Shown here piece after piece: positions 1 to 8,726 of a DNA stretch of 64,000 nt; position 1 is the first letter of the stretch; the number at the start of each line of letters is the position of its first letter. The position numbers were made by a program, and so were the translations under genes. Under the pieces are notes generated by a model that did no database searches, had not been told where the DNA came from, and worked only from the letters and a program-made list of their open reading frames with translations. Origin of the DNA: Herbaspirillum robiniae (GTDB taxonomy: Bacteria > Pseudomonadota > Gammaproteobacteria > Burkholderiales > Burkholderiaceae_D); contig NZ_NJGU01000018.1 of the NCBI RefSeq assembly GCF_002213415.1, positions 1-64,000 of the forward strand, read 5' to 3'.

Positions 1-2
1 AA

Positions 3-388
3 ACGACACTGGGTCCTGACTTTCGTCAGGACGACGGGCTGGTTGCAAGCCTTGACCATTGCGGGTTCAAGCTGCCTCCTTTTGCCTTGATTGACCGCCG
101 TCGAGGCGCGGCAGACGACACTGGGTCCTGACTTTCGTCAGGACGACAGGCTGGTTGCAAGCCTTGACCATTGCGGGTTCAAGCTGCCTCCTTTTGCCTT
201 GATTGACCGCCGTCGAGGCGCGGCAGACGACGCTGGGTCCTGACTTTCGTCAGGACGACAGGTTGCTTGCAAGCCTTGACCATTGCGGGTTCAAGCTGCC
301 TCCTTTTGCCTTGATTGACCGCCGTCGAGGCGCGGCAGACGACACTGGGTCCTGACTTTCGTCAGGACGACGGGCTGGTTGCAAGCCT
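3..388. repeat. 112-bp tandem repeat array (about 3.4 copies)
   Basis: Near-identical units begin at 3, 115, 227 and 339, an exact 112-bp period. The fourth copy diverges after 388. Each unit carries a hairpin with perfect 8-bp arms GTCCTGAC and GTCAGGAC around a TTTC loop (13-32 in the first copy). Only single-base differences separate the copies, so the array expanded recently. Open frames across it are overlapping, low-complexity and unsupported. I see no protein gene here. Confidence 0.93.
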
Positions 389-490
389 AGCCCTGCCCAT
401 TGCAGGCTCAAGCCCGCCCTTTCCGGTCCCCGGCGCGCTCCTGCCCCCTCCCGCAGCCCCAACCTCCAGCAGCCCAGGCTCCTCCTACCC

Positions 491-523
491 GTCGTCCTGA
501 CGAAAGTCAGGACCCAGCGTCGT
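491..523. repeat. Inverted copy of the array hairpin (REP-like half element)
   Basis: The array hairpin recurs in the opposite orientation, with arms at 494-501 and 506-513 and a GAAA loop, followed by the same flank CCCAGCGTCG. The array and this copy therefore form a head-to-head pair spanning 339-523. The rest of 389-700 is proline-codon-like, low-complexity sequence with no gene I can support. Confidence 0.8.
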
Positions 524-717
524 TCGTCGTGCATACGCACCAGCCTGCACGGGCAAAAACGGCGCACGCCTCCCCATTTTGTCTCGCCGCCCACCGCGGC
601 GACAGTCTTCCCAGCCAGCAACGCATCCCGCAAACCCGCATCCCGCCTGCTACAGCGCCCAAGCACATGGCGCCACGATCCGCTGGCACGCCTCCTGCTT
701 AAAGATATTCATTCTTG

Positions 718-733
718 TATTCAAGATTGAATA
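718..733. promoter_or_regulatory. Palindromic operator candidate in front of the ureido operon
   Basis: TATTCAA-GA-TTGAATA is a 16-bp palindrome with perfect 7-bp arms. It ends 5 bp before the ATG at 739. AT-rich palindromes of this size are typical GntR-family operators, and a FadR-type GntR gene closes the same gene run at 12121. Binding by that protein is inferred. A further ATATTCA half-site lies just upstream, near 705. Confidence 0.55.
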
Positions 734-738
734 TAACC

Positions 739-2574
739 ATGCCAGCCACCTCTACCCTGCTCCAAGACCCCGCTGCGGCGGTTGCCCCCCTCACCATCGG
801 CTCCCTGCTGGCCGCCTATCGCAGCGGCGCCGTCACGCCCGGCAAGATGGCCGCCGACCTGCTGGCGCGCATCGATGCCGCCGGTCGCGACGAAGTCTGG
901 ATCAGCCGCGTCCCGGCCAAGCAATTGAAACAACAGGCCGCCGCGCTCGACCTGATGCTGCAGATCAAGGGCGAGGCCGTGTTCGAGAGCATGCCGCTGT
1001 TCGGCATCCCCTTCGCGGTCAAGGACAACATCGACGTGGCCGACATGCCGACCACCGGCGCCTGCGCCGAATTCAGCCATGTCGCGCCGACCAGCGCCAC
1101 CGTGGTGCAGCGCCTGCAGGCGGCCGGCGCGCTGCTGGTGGGCAAGACCAATCTCGACCAGTTCGCCACCGGCCTGGTGGGCGTGCGCTCGCCCTACGGC
1201 GCGGTGCGCAACGCGATCAAGCCGGAATACGTCTCCGGCGGCTCCAGCTCCGGTTCGGCCGTGGCCGTGGCGCTGGGCCAGGTGCTGTTCTCGCTGGGCA
1301 CCGACACCGCCGGCTCGGGCCGCGTGCCGGCCGCGTTCAACCACCTGGTGGGCCTGAAGCCGACCAGGGGCCTGATCAGCGCCCATGGCCTGTTCCCGGC
1401 CTGTCGCACGCTGGATTGCATCTCCATCTTCGCCCATGACGTCGCCGACGCCTGGCGCGTGCTGCAGAGCGCGGCCGGCTACGACGACGCCGACGCCTAT
1501 TCGCGCAAGCCGGCCATGCTGGGCGTGAAGCGCCGCGGCTACCGCATCGCCGTGCCCGACGCGCCGGAGTTCTACGGCGACGCCGCCGCGCGCGACGCTT
1601 ACGAACGCACGCTGTCGCAGATCGCGGCCATGCCGGGCGTGACGCTGAAGAAGATTCCCTTCGATGCCTTCACCGACGCCGCCCAGTTGCTTTATCAGGG
1701 CCCATGGGTGGGCGAGCGCCGCGCCGCGCTGGGCGAGTTCTTCACGCGCCACGGCGCCGACATGGATCCGGTGGTGCGCCAGATCACCGCCCAGGCCGAC
1801 AACTACGACGCCGTCGACGCCTTCAACGCCCAGTACCGCCTGGCCGACCTGCGGCGCGAAGCCGAGACCCTGCTCGAAGGCAGCGACCTGCTGCTGGTGC
1901 CGACCACCACCACCTTCCCCACCATCGCCGAGGTCCAGGCCGATCCGGTGGTGCGCAATTCGCAGCTGGGCTACTACACCAACTTCGTCAACCTGATGGA
2001 CATGGCGGCGCTGGCCATTCCCGGAGCCTGGCGCGGCGACGGCCTGCCGGCCGGCGTCACGCTGATCGGCCCGGCCGGCTCCGACCACCTGCTGGCCGAG
2101 GCCGGCGCGCAGTTCCAGCGCGTGCTGGGCGGCGCCGCGCAGGCCGACGCCATCGCCGCCGCGCCGCTGCCCTTCAACGAGGCCACGGTGCAGGTCTGCG
2201 TGGTCGGCGCCCATCTCAGCGGCCAGCCGCTGAACTGGCAGTTGCTGGAAGCCGGCGCGCGCCGTGTGGCCGTGACCAGCACCGCCGCGCGCTATCGCCT
2301 GTATGCGCTGGCCGGCACCACGCCGCCCAAGCCGGGACTGGCGCGCACCGCCGATGGCAACGGCGCCGCCATCGCGGTGGAAGTCTGGGAAATGCCGCTG
2401 CGCCAGTTCGGCGGCTTCGTCGCCGCGATCCCCGCGCCGCTGGGCATAGGCACGGTGGAGCTGGCCGACGGCCGCGCGGTCAAGGGCTTCATCTGCGAGC
2501 CGGCCGGCATCGCCGGCGCCGCCGACATCACCCATCACGGCGGCTGGGCGGCCTACCTGGCTTCGCTGGCCTGA
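739..2574 (+). CDS. atzF: Allophanate hydrolase (AtzF type)
   Basis: This 611-residue amidase-signature enzyme should hydrolyse allophanate to ammonia and CO2, the last step of urea, biuret or s-triazine nitrogen use. The N-terminal amidase domain (about 1-450) shows the catalytic triad Lys95 (in AVKDNID), Ser169 (in GGSSSGS) and Ser193 (in GTDTAGS). The remaining 150 or so residues match the small C-terminal allophanate hydrolase domain, and the length fits AtzF (about 605). There is no fused biotin carboxylase, so it is not the urea amidolyase form. I chose the ATG at 739; an upstream TTG at 715 would put the palindrome inside the gene. It is first in a tightly spaced run with biuret-family hydrolases. 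Confidence 0.92.
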   Translation: MPATSTLLQDPAAAVAPLTIGSLLAAYRSGAVTPGKMAADLLARIDAAGRDEVWISRVPAKQLKQQAAALDLMLQIKGEAVFESMPLFGIPFAVKDNIDVADMPTTGACAEFSHVAPTSATVVQRLQAAGALLVGKTNLDQFATGLVGVRSPYGAVRNAIKPEYVSGGSSSGSAVAVALGQVLFSLGTDTAGSGRVPAAFNHLVGLKPTRGLISAHGLFPACRTLDCISIFAHDVADAWRVLQSAAGYDDADAYSRKPAMLGVKRRGYRIAVPDAPEFYGDAAARDAYERTLSQIAAMPGVTLKKIPFDAFTDAAQLLYQGPWVGERRAALGEFFTRHGADMDPVVRQITAQADNYDAVDAFNAQYRLADLRREAETLLEGSDLLLVPTTTTFPTIAEVQADPVVRNSQLGYYTNFVNLMDMAALAIPGAWRGDGLPAGVTLIGPAGSDHLLAEAGAQFQRVLGGAAQADAIAAAPLPFNEATVQVCVVGAHLSGQPLNWQLLEAGARRVAVTSTAARYRLYALAGTTPPKPGLARTADGNGAAIAVEVWEMPLRQFGGFVAAIPAPLGIGTVELADGRAVKGFICEPAGIAGAADITHHGGWAAYLASLA

Positions 2575-2627
2575 ATCTTCACGACATCTTTCGCACCGCA
2601 TCTGAACCTCTCACCACGGAGCCCGCA

Positions 2628-3635
2628 ATGAAAAAGATTTCCAACGCAGCCAACCCGTCGCGCCGCAGCTTCATCGCCAAAACCGGCGCGGTCGCCGCCA
2701 CGGCCGCCATCGCCGGTGCGCCTGCGATCCTGCGCGCGCAAAGCGTGCCCATCCGCATCGGCTACTGGCCGGTGGCGGCCGGCCTGCCCTTCTACGCCGC
2801 GGTGGAAGCGGGCTACTTCAAGGAAGCCGGGCTCGACGTGCAGGCGCTCAAGTTCGCCGGCGCCCAGCAGGTGATGGAGGCCATGCTCTCCGGCCGCGCC
2901 GACGGTTCGGCCAACGGCACCGGCGCCGGCAACCTGGCCATCGGCGAAATCGCCCAGCCCGGCCTGTTCAAGATCTTCGCCACCAACCCGAGCAACGCCA
3001 AGTACGTGCTCGACGAGTTCCTGGTGCCCAAGGACAGCCCGGTCAAGTCCATCGCCGAACTCAAGGGCAAGAAGGTCGCCTCCGGCCCCGGCATCCAGAA
3101 CGTGACGCTGGCCAAGACCGTGCTGGAACGCGCGGGCGCTGCCGGCGCCACGGTGGTGGAGCTGCCCATCGGCCAGCACGTCGCCTCGCTGGCGGCCGGC
3201 CAGGTGGATGCCGCCTACACGCTGGAGCCGACCGGCACGGTGGGCCGCATGAACAACACCACCCGCGTGCTGGAAGCCGGCGTCATCGCCAAATACATCC
3301 TGGGCGACCCGATGGCGCCGTGGCATGGCGGCGCCGCCGCGCTGACCACCGAGTTCATCAAGAAGCATCCGGCCGAAGCCAAAAAGTACATCGCCGCCTA
3401 CGCGCGCGGCATCGAGCTGGTGCGCACCAACCCCGACAAGGCCCGCACCTACCTCAAGGGCTACACCGCCATCGAAGGCTCGCTGACCAACGAAGTACCG
3501 CTGGCGGCCTACATGCTCTACAACGAATTCAAGGCCAGCGATATCGCCTACTTCCAGAAGTTCTATGACCTGTTCGTGGACAAGGGCGTGTTCTCGCAAC
3601 GCATCCTGGTCGACAACCTGATCTACAAAGGCTGA
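2628..3635 (+). CDS. ABC transporter substrate-binding protein, NMT1/nitrate-taurine type, Tat signal
   Basis: This 335-residue periplasmic binding protein belongs to the NMT1/THI5-like group (type II fold) that serves nitrate, sulfonate and pyrimidine-precursor importers. The N-terminus carries a twin-arginine signal (SRRSFIAKTG, then a hydrophobic stretch ending near AILRA), so it is probably exported folded. The mature part has the family pattern GYWPVAAGLPFYAAVEAGYF. The ATG at 2628 lies 53 bp after atzF and 5 bp before the permease gene. The ligand is unknown. Its position inside a biuret/allophanate operon suggests a ureido compound. Confidence 0.87.
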   Translation: MKKISNAANPSRRSFIAKTGAVAATAAIAGAPAILRAQSVPIRIGYWPVAAGLPFYAAVEAGYFKEAGLDVQALKFAGAQQVMEAMLSGRADGSANGTGAGNLAIGEIAQPGLFKIFATNPSNAKYVLDEFLVPKDSPVKSIAELKGKKVASGPGIQNVTLAKTVLERAGAAGATVVELPIGQHVASLAAGQVDAAYTLEPTGTVGRMNNTTRVLEAGVIAKYILGDPMAPWHGGAAALTTEFIKKHPAEAKKYIAAYARGIELVRTNPDKARTYLKGYTAIEGSLTNEVPLAAYMLYNEFKASDIAYFQKFYDLFVDKGVFSQRILVDNLIYKG

Positions 3636-3640
3636 GCGCC

Positions 3641-4501
3641 ATGAGCGATTCCGCCATCACCGCCCGCGAGACGGGCCAGGCCAGGGAAAACGCCACCCCT
3701 GCCGCCGCGCCGGCGCGCACCGCCCGGCCCAAGGCGAAACGCAAGTCGCCCTCGCTGCGCGGGCTCCTGCCCTTCATCGGCCCCATCGCGCTGTTCGTGG
3801 TGTGGGACCTGGTGGTGCGGGCGGGATGGATCAAGGCCATCCTGCTGCCGCCGCCGGGCGTCACGCTGGTGGCGATGGTCAACGGCCTGGCCGGCGGCGC
3901 GCTGCTGATCGATTTCAGCGTGACGCTGGTGCGCACGTTGGAGGCCTTCGTCATCGCCGCCGTCCTTGGCGTGCCGCTGGGCGTACTGCTGGGCAGCAAC
4001 GAGCGCGCCTACCGCAGCGTGGAGTTCCTGATCGACTTCTTCCGCTCCACGCCGTCGTCGGCGCTGATCCCGCTGTTCCTGCTGATCTTCGGCGTGTCCG
4101 ACATCAACAAGGTCGCCATCGCCGCCTTCGGCGCCTTCCTGATCGTGCTCTTCAACAGCGCCTACGGCGTGCTCAACGCGCGCAAGCAGCGCGTGATGGC
4201 GGCCAAGGTGATGGGCGCCTCGCGCTGGCGCATCTTCTGCGACGTGCTGCTCTGGGAAAGCCTGCAACCCACCTTCGTCGGCCTGCGCAGCGCGGTGTCG
4301 ATGGCGCTGGTGATCGTGATCGTGGCCGAGATGTTCATCGGCTCCGAGAACGGCCTGGGCCACCGCATCATCGACGCCCAGCAGGTGTTGAACGTGCGCG
4401 AGATGTATGCCGCCATCCTCTCGGCCGGCGCGCTGGGCTATGTGTTGAACGTGGTCTTCATCGTCATTGAAAAACGTATCGTCCACTGGAGCGGAAGATG
4501 A
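3641..4501 (+). CDS. ABC transporter permease (nitrate/taurine type)
   Basis: This 286-residue inner-membrane permease has the BPD_transp_1 architecture: a charged, Ala/Lys-rich cytoplasmic tail of about 40 residues, then roughly six hydrophobic segments. The coupling (EAA) loop reads AAKVMGASRWRIFCDVLLW, near residues 187-205, and would contact the ATPase. The start lies 5 bp after the binding protein, and the stop overlaps the ATPase start as ATGA, so translation is probably coupled. It completes a three-part importer with its two neighbours. Confidence 0.9.
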   Translation: MSDSAITARETGQARENATPAAAPARTARPKAKRKSPSLRGLLPFIGPIALFVVWDLVVRAGWIKAILLPPPGVTLVAMVNGLAGGALLIDFSVTLVRTLEAFVIAAVLGVPLGVLLGSNERAYRSVEFLIDFFRSTPSSALIPLFLLIFGVSDINKVAIAAFGAFLIVLFNSAYGVLNARKQRVMAAKVMGASRWRIFCDVLLWESLQPTFVGLRSAVSMALVIVIVAEMFIGSENGLGHRIIDAQQVLNVREMYAAILSAGALGYVLNVVFIVIEKRIVHWSGR

Positions 4502-5355
4502 GCGTCGTGATCAGCCCCAAAGTCGACCTGCCCCCGGAAACCCCGTTCGTGCCGGGGCCGCCGGGCACCCACATCACCATCCGCGGCCTGACCAAGCATT
4601 TCGCCGGCTGGCCGCTGTATGAGGACTTCGACCTCGACATCCCGAAAAACAAGATCGTCTCCGTGTTCGGCCCCAACGGTTGCGGCAAGTCCACCCTGAT
4701 CAACATGATCGCGGGACTGATCCCGATCGACTCGGGCCAGATCCTGTTCGACGGCAAGTCGCTGGCCGACACCAAGATCGGCTACGTCTTCCAGAACTAC
4801 CGCGAGGCCATGTTCCCGTGGCTGCGCACCATCGACAACATCGCCTATCCGCTGAAGCTGGAGGGCAAGTCCAGGGCCGAGATCCGCAATCGCGTCGACG
4901 AGCTGGTCGCCTCCTTCGACGTCAAGTTCGACCTGATGCGCTATCCCTACGAGCTCTCCGGCGGCCAGCAGCAGACCGCCTCCATCATGCGCGCGCTGGC
5001 CCCGGGGCCGGAGGTGCTGTTCCTCGACGAGCCGTTCTCGGCGCTGGATTTCGAGATGACGCTGTTCATCCGCGAAAAGCTGCAGGAGGTCTTCATGCAG
5101 ACCGGCACCACCATGGTGCTGGTGTCGCACGACCTGGAGGAAGCGGTCTACCTGGCCGACGAGATCCTGCTGCTGACCAAGCGTCCCACCGCCGTGGCCG
5201 ACATCCTGCGTTACGACGATCCGCGCCCGCGCACGGTGGATACGCTGTCGCAGCCCAGTTTCATCTCGGCCAAGAAACTGTCGATGGAAATCTTCCAGCG
5301 CGAAGTGCGCAAGCCGGCCCGCATGCAGGCGCCGGGCAAGCTGGCGCTGTCCTGA
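4498..5355 (+). CDS. ABC transporter ATP-binding protein (nitrate/taurine type)
   Basis: This 285-residue ATPase energises the adjacent permease. It has Walker A GPNGCGKST (58-66), a Q-loop around YVFQNYREAMFPW, the signature LSGGQQQ (153-159), Walker B LFLDEP (174-179) and an H-loop in LVSHDLEEA. The sequence around the Q-loop resembles the SsuB/TauB/NrtD group. The start overlaps the permease stop by four bases. About 30 extra N-terminal residues precede the domain. Confidence 0.92.
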   Translation: MSVVISPKVDLPPETPFVPGPPGTHITIRGLTKHFAGWPLYEDFDLDIPKNKIVSVFGPNGCGKSTLINMIAGLIPIDSGQILFDGKSLADTKIGYVFQNYREAMFPWLRTIDNIAYPLKLEGKSRAEIRNRVDELVASFDVKFDLMRYPYELSGGQQQTASIMRALAPGPEVLFLDEPFSALDFEMTLFIREKLQEVFMQTGTTMVLVSHDLEEAVYLADEILLLTKRPTAVADILRYDDPRPRTVDTLSQPSFISAKKLSMEIFQREVRKPARMQAPGKLALS

Positions 5356-5405
5356 ACCCGAGTCCATTCACCCACCACGAACGTCACGACCAGGAGCACA
5401 ACAAC

Positions 5406-6503
5406 ATGAAGAACCGCCGCGATTTTCTGAAACTGTCCGGAGCCGCCGCACTGGGCGCCGCCCTGCCGCTGGACCTGCTGGCCGCCGGCCCGCTGACGGT
5501 CGGCTTCATCTATGTCGGCGCGCGCGACGACTTCGGCTACAACCAGTCGCACGCGCAGGCCGCCGCCATCATCAAGAAGATGCCGGGTGTGAAGGTGATC
5601 GAGGAAGAAAAGGTGCCCGAGACCGTGGCCGTGCAGAAGACCATGGAGGCGATGATCCAGCAGGACGGCGCGCAGCTGATCTTCCCGACCTCCTTCGGTT
5701 ACTTCGACCCGCACGTGCTGAAGATCGCCGAGAAATATCCCAAGGTGCGCATCGCCCACTGCGGCGGCCTGTGGACCGCCGGCAAGCATCCGATGAACGT
5801 GGGCAGCTTCTTCGGCTACATCGAGGAGTGCGAATACCTCTCCGGCGTGGTGGCCGGCCACATGAGCAAGAGCAAGAAGCTGGCCTTCATCGCCGCCAAG
5901 CCGATCCCGCAGGTGCTGCGCAACATCAACGCCTTCACGCTGGGCGCGCAGTCGGTGGATCCGGCCATCACCACCCACGTCATCTTCACTGGCGACTGGT
6001 CACTGCCGGTGAAGGAGGCCGAAGCCGCCAACAGCCTGATCGACCAGGGCTGCGACGTCATCACCTGCCACGTCGACGGCCCCAAGGTCATCGTCGAGAC
6101 CGCCGAGAAGCGCGGCATCATGACCACCGGCTACCACGCCAGCCAGGCCGCGCTGGCGCCCAAGGGCTATCTCACCGGCGCCGAATGGAACTGGTCCACG
6201 CCCTACACCGAGATCGTCAAGGCCACGCTGGAAGGCAAGCCGATGATCAACTTCCTGCGCGGCGGACTGAAGGACAACTTCGTGAAGATGTCGCCCTACG
6301 GCGCCGCGGTCTCGGCCGCGGCCAGGAAGAAGGCCGACGACATCAAGGCGCAGATGCTGGCCGGCAAGTTCCAGATCTTCAAGGGCCCGATCAAGGACAA
6401 CAAGGGCGCCACCGTGATCCCGGCCGGCACTACCCAGGCGCAGACCGACGTGGCGCTGGAGAAGATGAACTACCTGGTGGCCGGCGTCGTCGGCCAGGTC
6501 TGA
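5406..6503 (+). CDS. BMP-family ABC transporter substrate-binding protein, Tat signal
   Basis: This 365-residue binding protein of the BMP/Med group (type I fold, related to nucleoside-binding lipoproteins) has the family opening GPLTVGFIYVGARDDFGYNQSH. The N-terminus KNRRDFLKLSG followed by Ala/Leu-rich residues is a twin-arginine signal. There is no lipobox, unlike most BMP proteins. It sits 50 bp after the first transporter and upstream of two matching permeases. The ligand may be triuret, biuret or another ureido compound, inferred from the linked hydrolases. Confidence 0.88.
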   Translation: MKNRRDFLKLSGAAALGAALPLDLLAAGPLTVGFIYVGARDDFGYNQSHAQAAAIIKKMPGVKVIEEEKVPETVAVQKTMEAMIQQDGAQLIFPTSFGYFDPHVLKIAEKYPKVRIAHCGGLWTAGKHPMNVGSFFGYIEECEYLSGVVAGHMSKSKKLAFIAAKPIPQVLRNINAFTLGAQSVDPAITTHVIFTGDWSLPVKEAEAANSLIDQGCDVITCHVDGPKVIVETAEKRGIMTTGYHASQAALAPKGYLTGAEWNWSTPYTEIVKATLEGKPMINFLRGGLKDNFVKMSPYGAAVSAAARKKADDIKAQMLAGKFQIFKGPIKDNKGATVIPAGTTQAQTDVALEKMNYLVAGVVGQV

Positions 6504-6572
6504 GCTGCAACGCCGGCAACATCCGCCGCATCCGCCGCATCCGCAACACTCGCAACACCGGCAATACCAGAC

Positions 6573-6594
6573 GCGGCGCGCACGGGCGCGCCGC
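6573..6594 (+). other. Intercistronic GC-rich hairpin between binding protein and permeases
   Basis: Perfect 8-bp arms GCGGCGCG and CGCGCCGC flank a 6-nt loop, with no T-run afterwards. It follows CATCCGCCG-like short direct repeats (about 6515-6570) in the 118-bp gap after the binding-protein gene. Hairpins here often protect the binding-protein message so that it is more abundant than the permease message; that role is inferred. Confidence 0.45.
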
Positions 6595-6621
6595 CCCGAT
6601 TTCCTTGCACGGGACATCGCC

Positions 6622-7794
6622 ATGACTTCCGTACCTGCTCCAGAACCTGCCGCCCAGAGCGCGCCGCCCGCATCGGCGGCAGTGCCCCCTTATCTGCGAC
6701 TGCGCGCCGCGCTGCTGCACGCCGCCGCGCCGGCGCTGCCCACGCTGTGCGCGCTGGCCGGCACGCTGCTGCTGTTCGTGCTGTTCCTGCTGCTGCAGGG
6801 ACGTCCCGCGGGCGAGGCCTGCCTGCTGATCTACCAGGGCGCCTTCGGCACCATGTTCGCCTGGCAAAACACCTTGCAGCGCGCCGCGCCGCTGCTGCTC
6901 ACCGCCTTGTGCGTGGCGCTGCCCGCGCGCGTGGGACTGATCGTCATCGGCGGCGAAGGCGCGCTGGCCCTCGGCGGGCTGGCGGCGGCGATGATGCCGC
7001 AACTGGCGCCGGCGCTGCCGCCCGTTGCCATGCTGGCGCTGATGGCGGTGGCCGCGATGATCACCGGCGGCCTGTGGATCGCGCTGTGCGGCAGCCTGCG
7101 CCAATGGCGCGCAGTGAACGAGACGATCTCCAGCCTGCTGATGTCCTATCTCGCCGTGGCGCTGTTCAAGCATCTGGTGGAGGGCCCGCTGCGCGACCCG
7201 GCCAGCCTGAACAAGCCCTCCACCCTGCCCCTGCCGGAGGCCGACATGCTGCAATCCATGCCCTGGCTGGATGTGCACTGGGGACTGGCCTGGGGCGCCG
7301 TCGCCTGCGTGGCCGCCTGGGTGTTCCTGCGCCACAGCGTGGCCGGCTTCGCCATGGGCATTGTCGGCGGCAACGTGCGCACCGCGCGCCTGGTGGGCCT
7401 GCCGGTCAACCGCCTGATCCTGCTGGCCTGCGGCATGGGGGGCGCCGCCGCCGGGCTGGCGGGCATGTTCGAAGTCGCGGCCGTCCACGGCAGCGCCAAC
7501 AGCGCGCTGCTGGCGGGCTACGGTTTCTCCGGCATCCTGGTGGCCTTCGCGGCGCGCCAGAATCCGCTGGCCATCATCGTCTGCGCGGTGGTGATCGGCG
7601 GTGTGGAAGCCAGCGGCAGCCTGCTGCAGCGCCGCCTCGACCTGCCCGACGCCACCACGCTGGTGCTGCAGGGCCTGCTGTTCTGCAACCTGCTGGCCTG
7701 GGAAGCGGTCACCGGCCGGCTGGCCGCGCTGAAGCTGCGCTGGCAGCAGCAGGCGCACCCCGCCGCCCTTGCCAAGGAGGGCAGCCATGCATGA
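6622..7794 (+). CDS. ABC transporter permease, BMP/sugar type (subunit 1)
   Basis: This 390-residue membrane protein of the BPD_transp_2 group is the first of two unequal permeases paired with BMP-type binding proteins. A long hydrophilic N-terminus (about 35 residues) precedes around ten hydrophobic segments. The family pattern GEGALALGGLAAAM lies near residue 112, and ETISSLLMSYLA follows later. It overlaps the second permease by 8 bp. It forms the membrane channel with that protein. Confidence 0.9.
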   Translation: MTSVPAPEPAAQSAPPASAAVPPYLRLRAALLHAAAPALPTLCALAGTLLLFVLFLLLQGRPAGEACLLIYQGAFGTMFAWQNTLQRAAPLLLTALCVALPARVGLIVIGGEGALALGGLAAAMMPQLAPALPPVAMLALMAVAAMITGGLWIALCGSLRQWRAVNETISSLLMSYLAVALFKHLVEGPLRDPASLNKPSTLPLPEADMLQSMPWLDVHWGLAWGAVACVAAWVFLRHSVAGFAMGIVGGNVRTARLVGLPVNRLILLACGMGGAAAGLAGMFEVAAVHGSANSALLAGYGFSGILVAFAARQNPLAIIVCAVVIGGVEASGSLLQRRLDLPDATTLVLQGLLFCNLLAWEAVTGRLAALKLRWQQQAHPAALAKEGSHA

Positions 7795-8707
7795 CATCGA
7801 CATCGCCACCCTGCTGCTGGCGCTGTTCGCCGGCGCGATCCGGGTCGGCACGCCTTTTCTCTTCGTCAGCCTGGGCGAATGCCTGACCGAAAAAGGCGGC
7901 CGCGTGAACCTGGGCCTGGAAGGCATCCTGGTCTGCGGCGCCATGACCGGCTATGCGGTCTCGTTCTACTCCGGCTCGGCCTGGCTGGGGGTGCTGGCCG
8001 CCGGCGGCTCCGGCCTGTTGCTGGGCACGCTGCACGGGCTGGTGTGCTCGCTGCCGCGGGTCAACGACATCGCCTTCGGCATCGCGCTGATGCTGCTGGG
8101 CACGGGGCTGGCCTTCTTCCTCGGCAAGCCCTTCATCCAGCCGCAGGCGCCGATGCTGCCGTCAATCGACCTCGGCGCCTGGAGCGCCAACGAGCGGCTG
8201 CACCATGCGCTGCAGATCAACGCGCTGTTCTTCGTCGGCGTGGCGCTGGCGCTGCTGCTGCAATGGAGCCTCTCGGCCACGCGCTGGGGGCTGGCGCTGC
8301 GGCTGGTGGGCGACCACGCGGAGACCGCGCGCGCCCTTGGCTATCGCCTCAACGCCACGCGCATCGCCGCCACCGCGGCCGGCGGCTTCCTGGCGGCGGT
8401 GGGCGGCGCCTATCTCTCGCTGTACTACCCGGGCAGCTGGAACGAAGGCCTCTCCAGCGGCCAGGGCCTGATGGCGGTGGCGCTGGTGATCTTCGCGCGC
8501 TGGCAGCCGTGGCGCTGCCTGCTGGCGGCGCTGCTGTTCGGCGCGGCCGGCGCGCTCGGCCCGGCCTTGCAGGCGGTGGGCATCACCTCCGGCTACTACC
8601 TGTTCAACGCCGCGCCCTATGCGCTGACGCTGCTGATCATGATCCTCACCTGCCGCCCCGACCGCACGCTCTCGAGCGCGCCGGGCGAACTCAGCCTGAC
8701 CCGATAA
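7787..8707 (+). CDS. ABC transporter permease, BMP/sugar type (subunit 2)
   Basis: This 306-residue permease is the shorter partner of the preceding gene. [18 protein letters not shown] is the conserved segment of this subunit type, followed by multiple membrane helices. I chose the ATG at 7787 because AAGGAGG (7774-7780) sits 6 bp upstream; a longer in-frame start at 7769 lacks a good site. The overlap with the previous stop points to coupled translation. The gap to the biuret hydrolase gene is only 19 bp. Confidence 0.9.
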   Translation: MHDIDIATLLLALFAGAIRVGTPFLFVSLGECLTEKGGRVNLGLEGILVCGAMTGYAVSFYSGSAWLGVLAAGGSGLLLGTLHGLVCSLPRVNDIAFGIALMLLGTGLAFFLGKPFIQPQAPMLPSIDLGAWSANERLHHALQINALFFVGVALALLLQWSLSATRWGLALRLVGDHAETARALGYRLNATRIAATAAGGFLAAVGGAYLSLYYPGSWNEGLSSGQGLMAVALVIFARWQPWRCLLAALLFGAAGALGPALQAVGITSGYYLFNAAPYALTLLIMILTCRPDRTLSSAPGELSLTR

Positions 8708-8726
8708 ATCCACGAAGGAGAAGCAC

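Noticed and set aside
3-388. CRISPR-like array
   Set aside because: The whole 112-bp unit is repeated, with no variable spacers, and there are no cas genes.
250-702. Several overlapping frames of 60-140 codons in the repeat region
   Set aside because: They are Pro/Ala/Arg-rich, overlap on both strands and derive from the repeats; none has a ribosome site or known domain.
721-2601. Long antisense open frame (over 600 codons) opposite atzF
   Set aside because: GC-rich third positions in atzF remove stop codons from the opposite strand. The translation is Gly/Ala/Arg/His-rich with no recognisable domain, and atzF has full family motifs.
1704-2627. N-terminal extension of the NMT1-type binding protein
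   Set aside because: The upstream part is an out-of-frame shadow of atzF; the ATG at 2628 gives a proper Tat signal.
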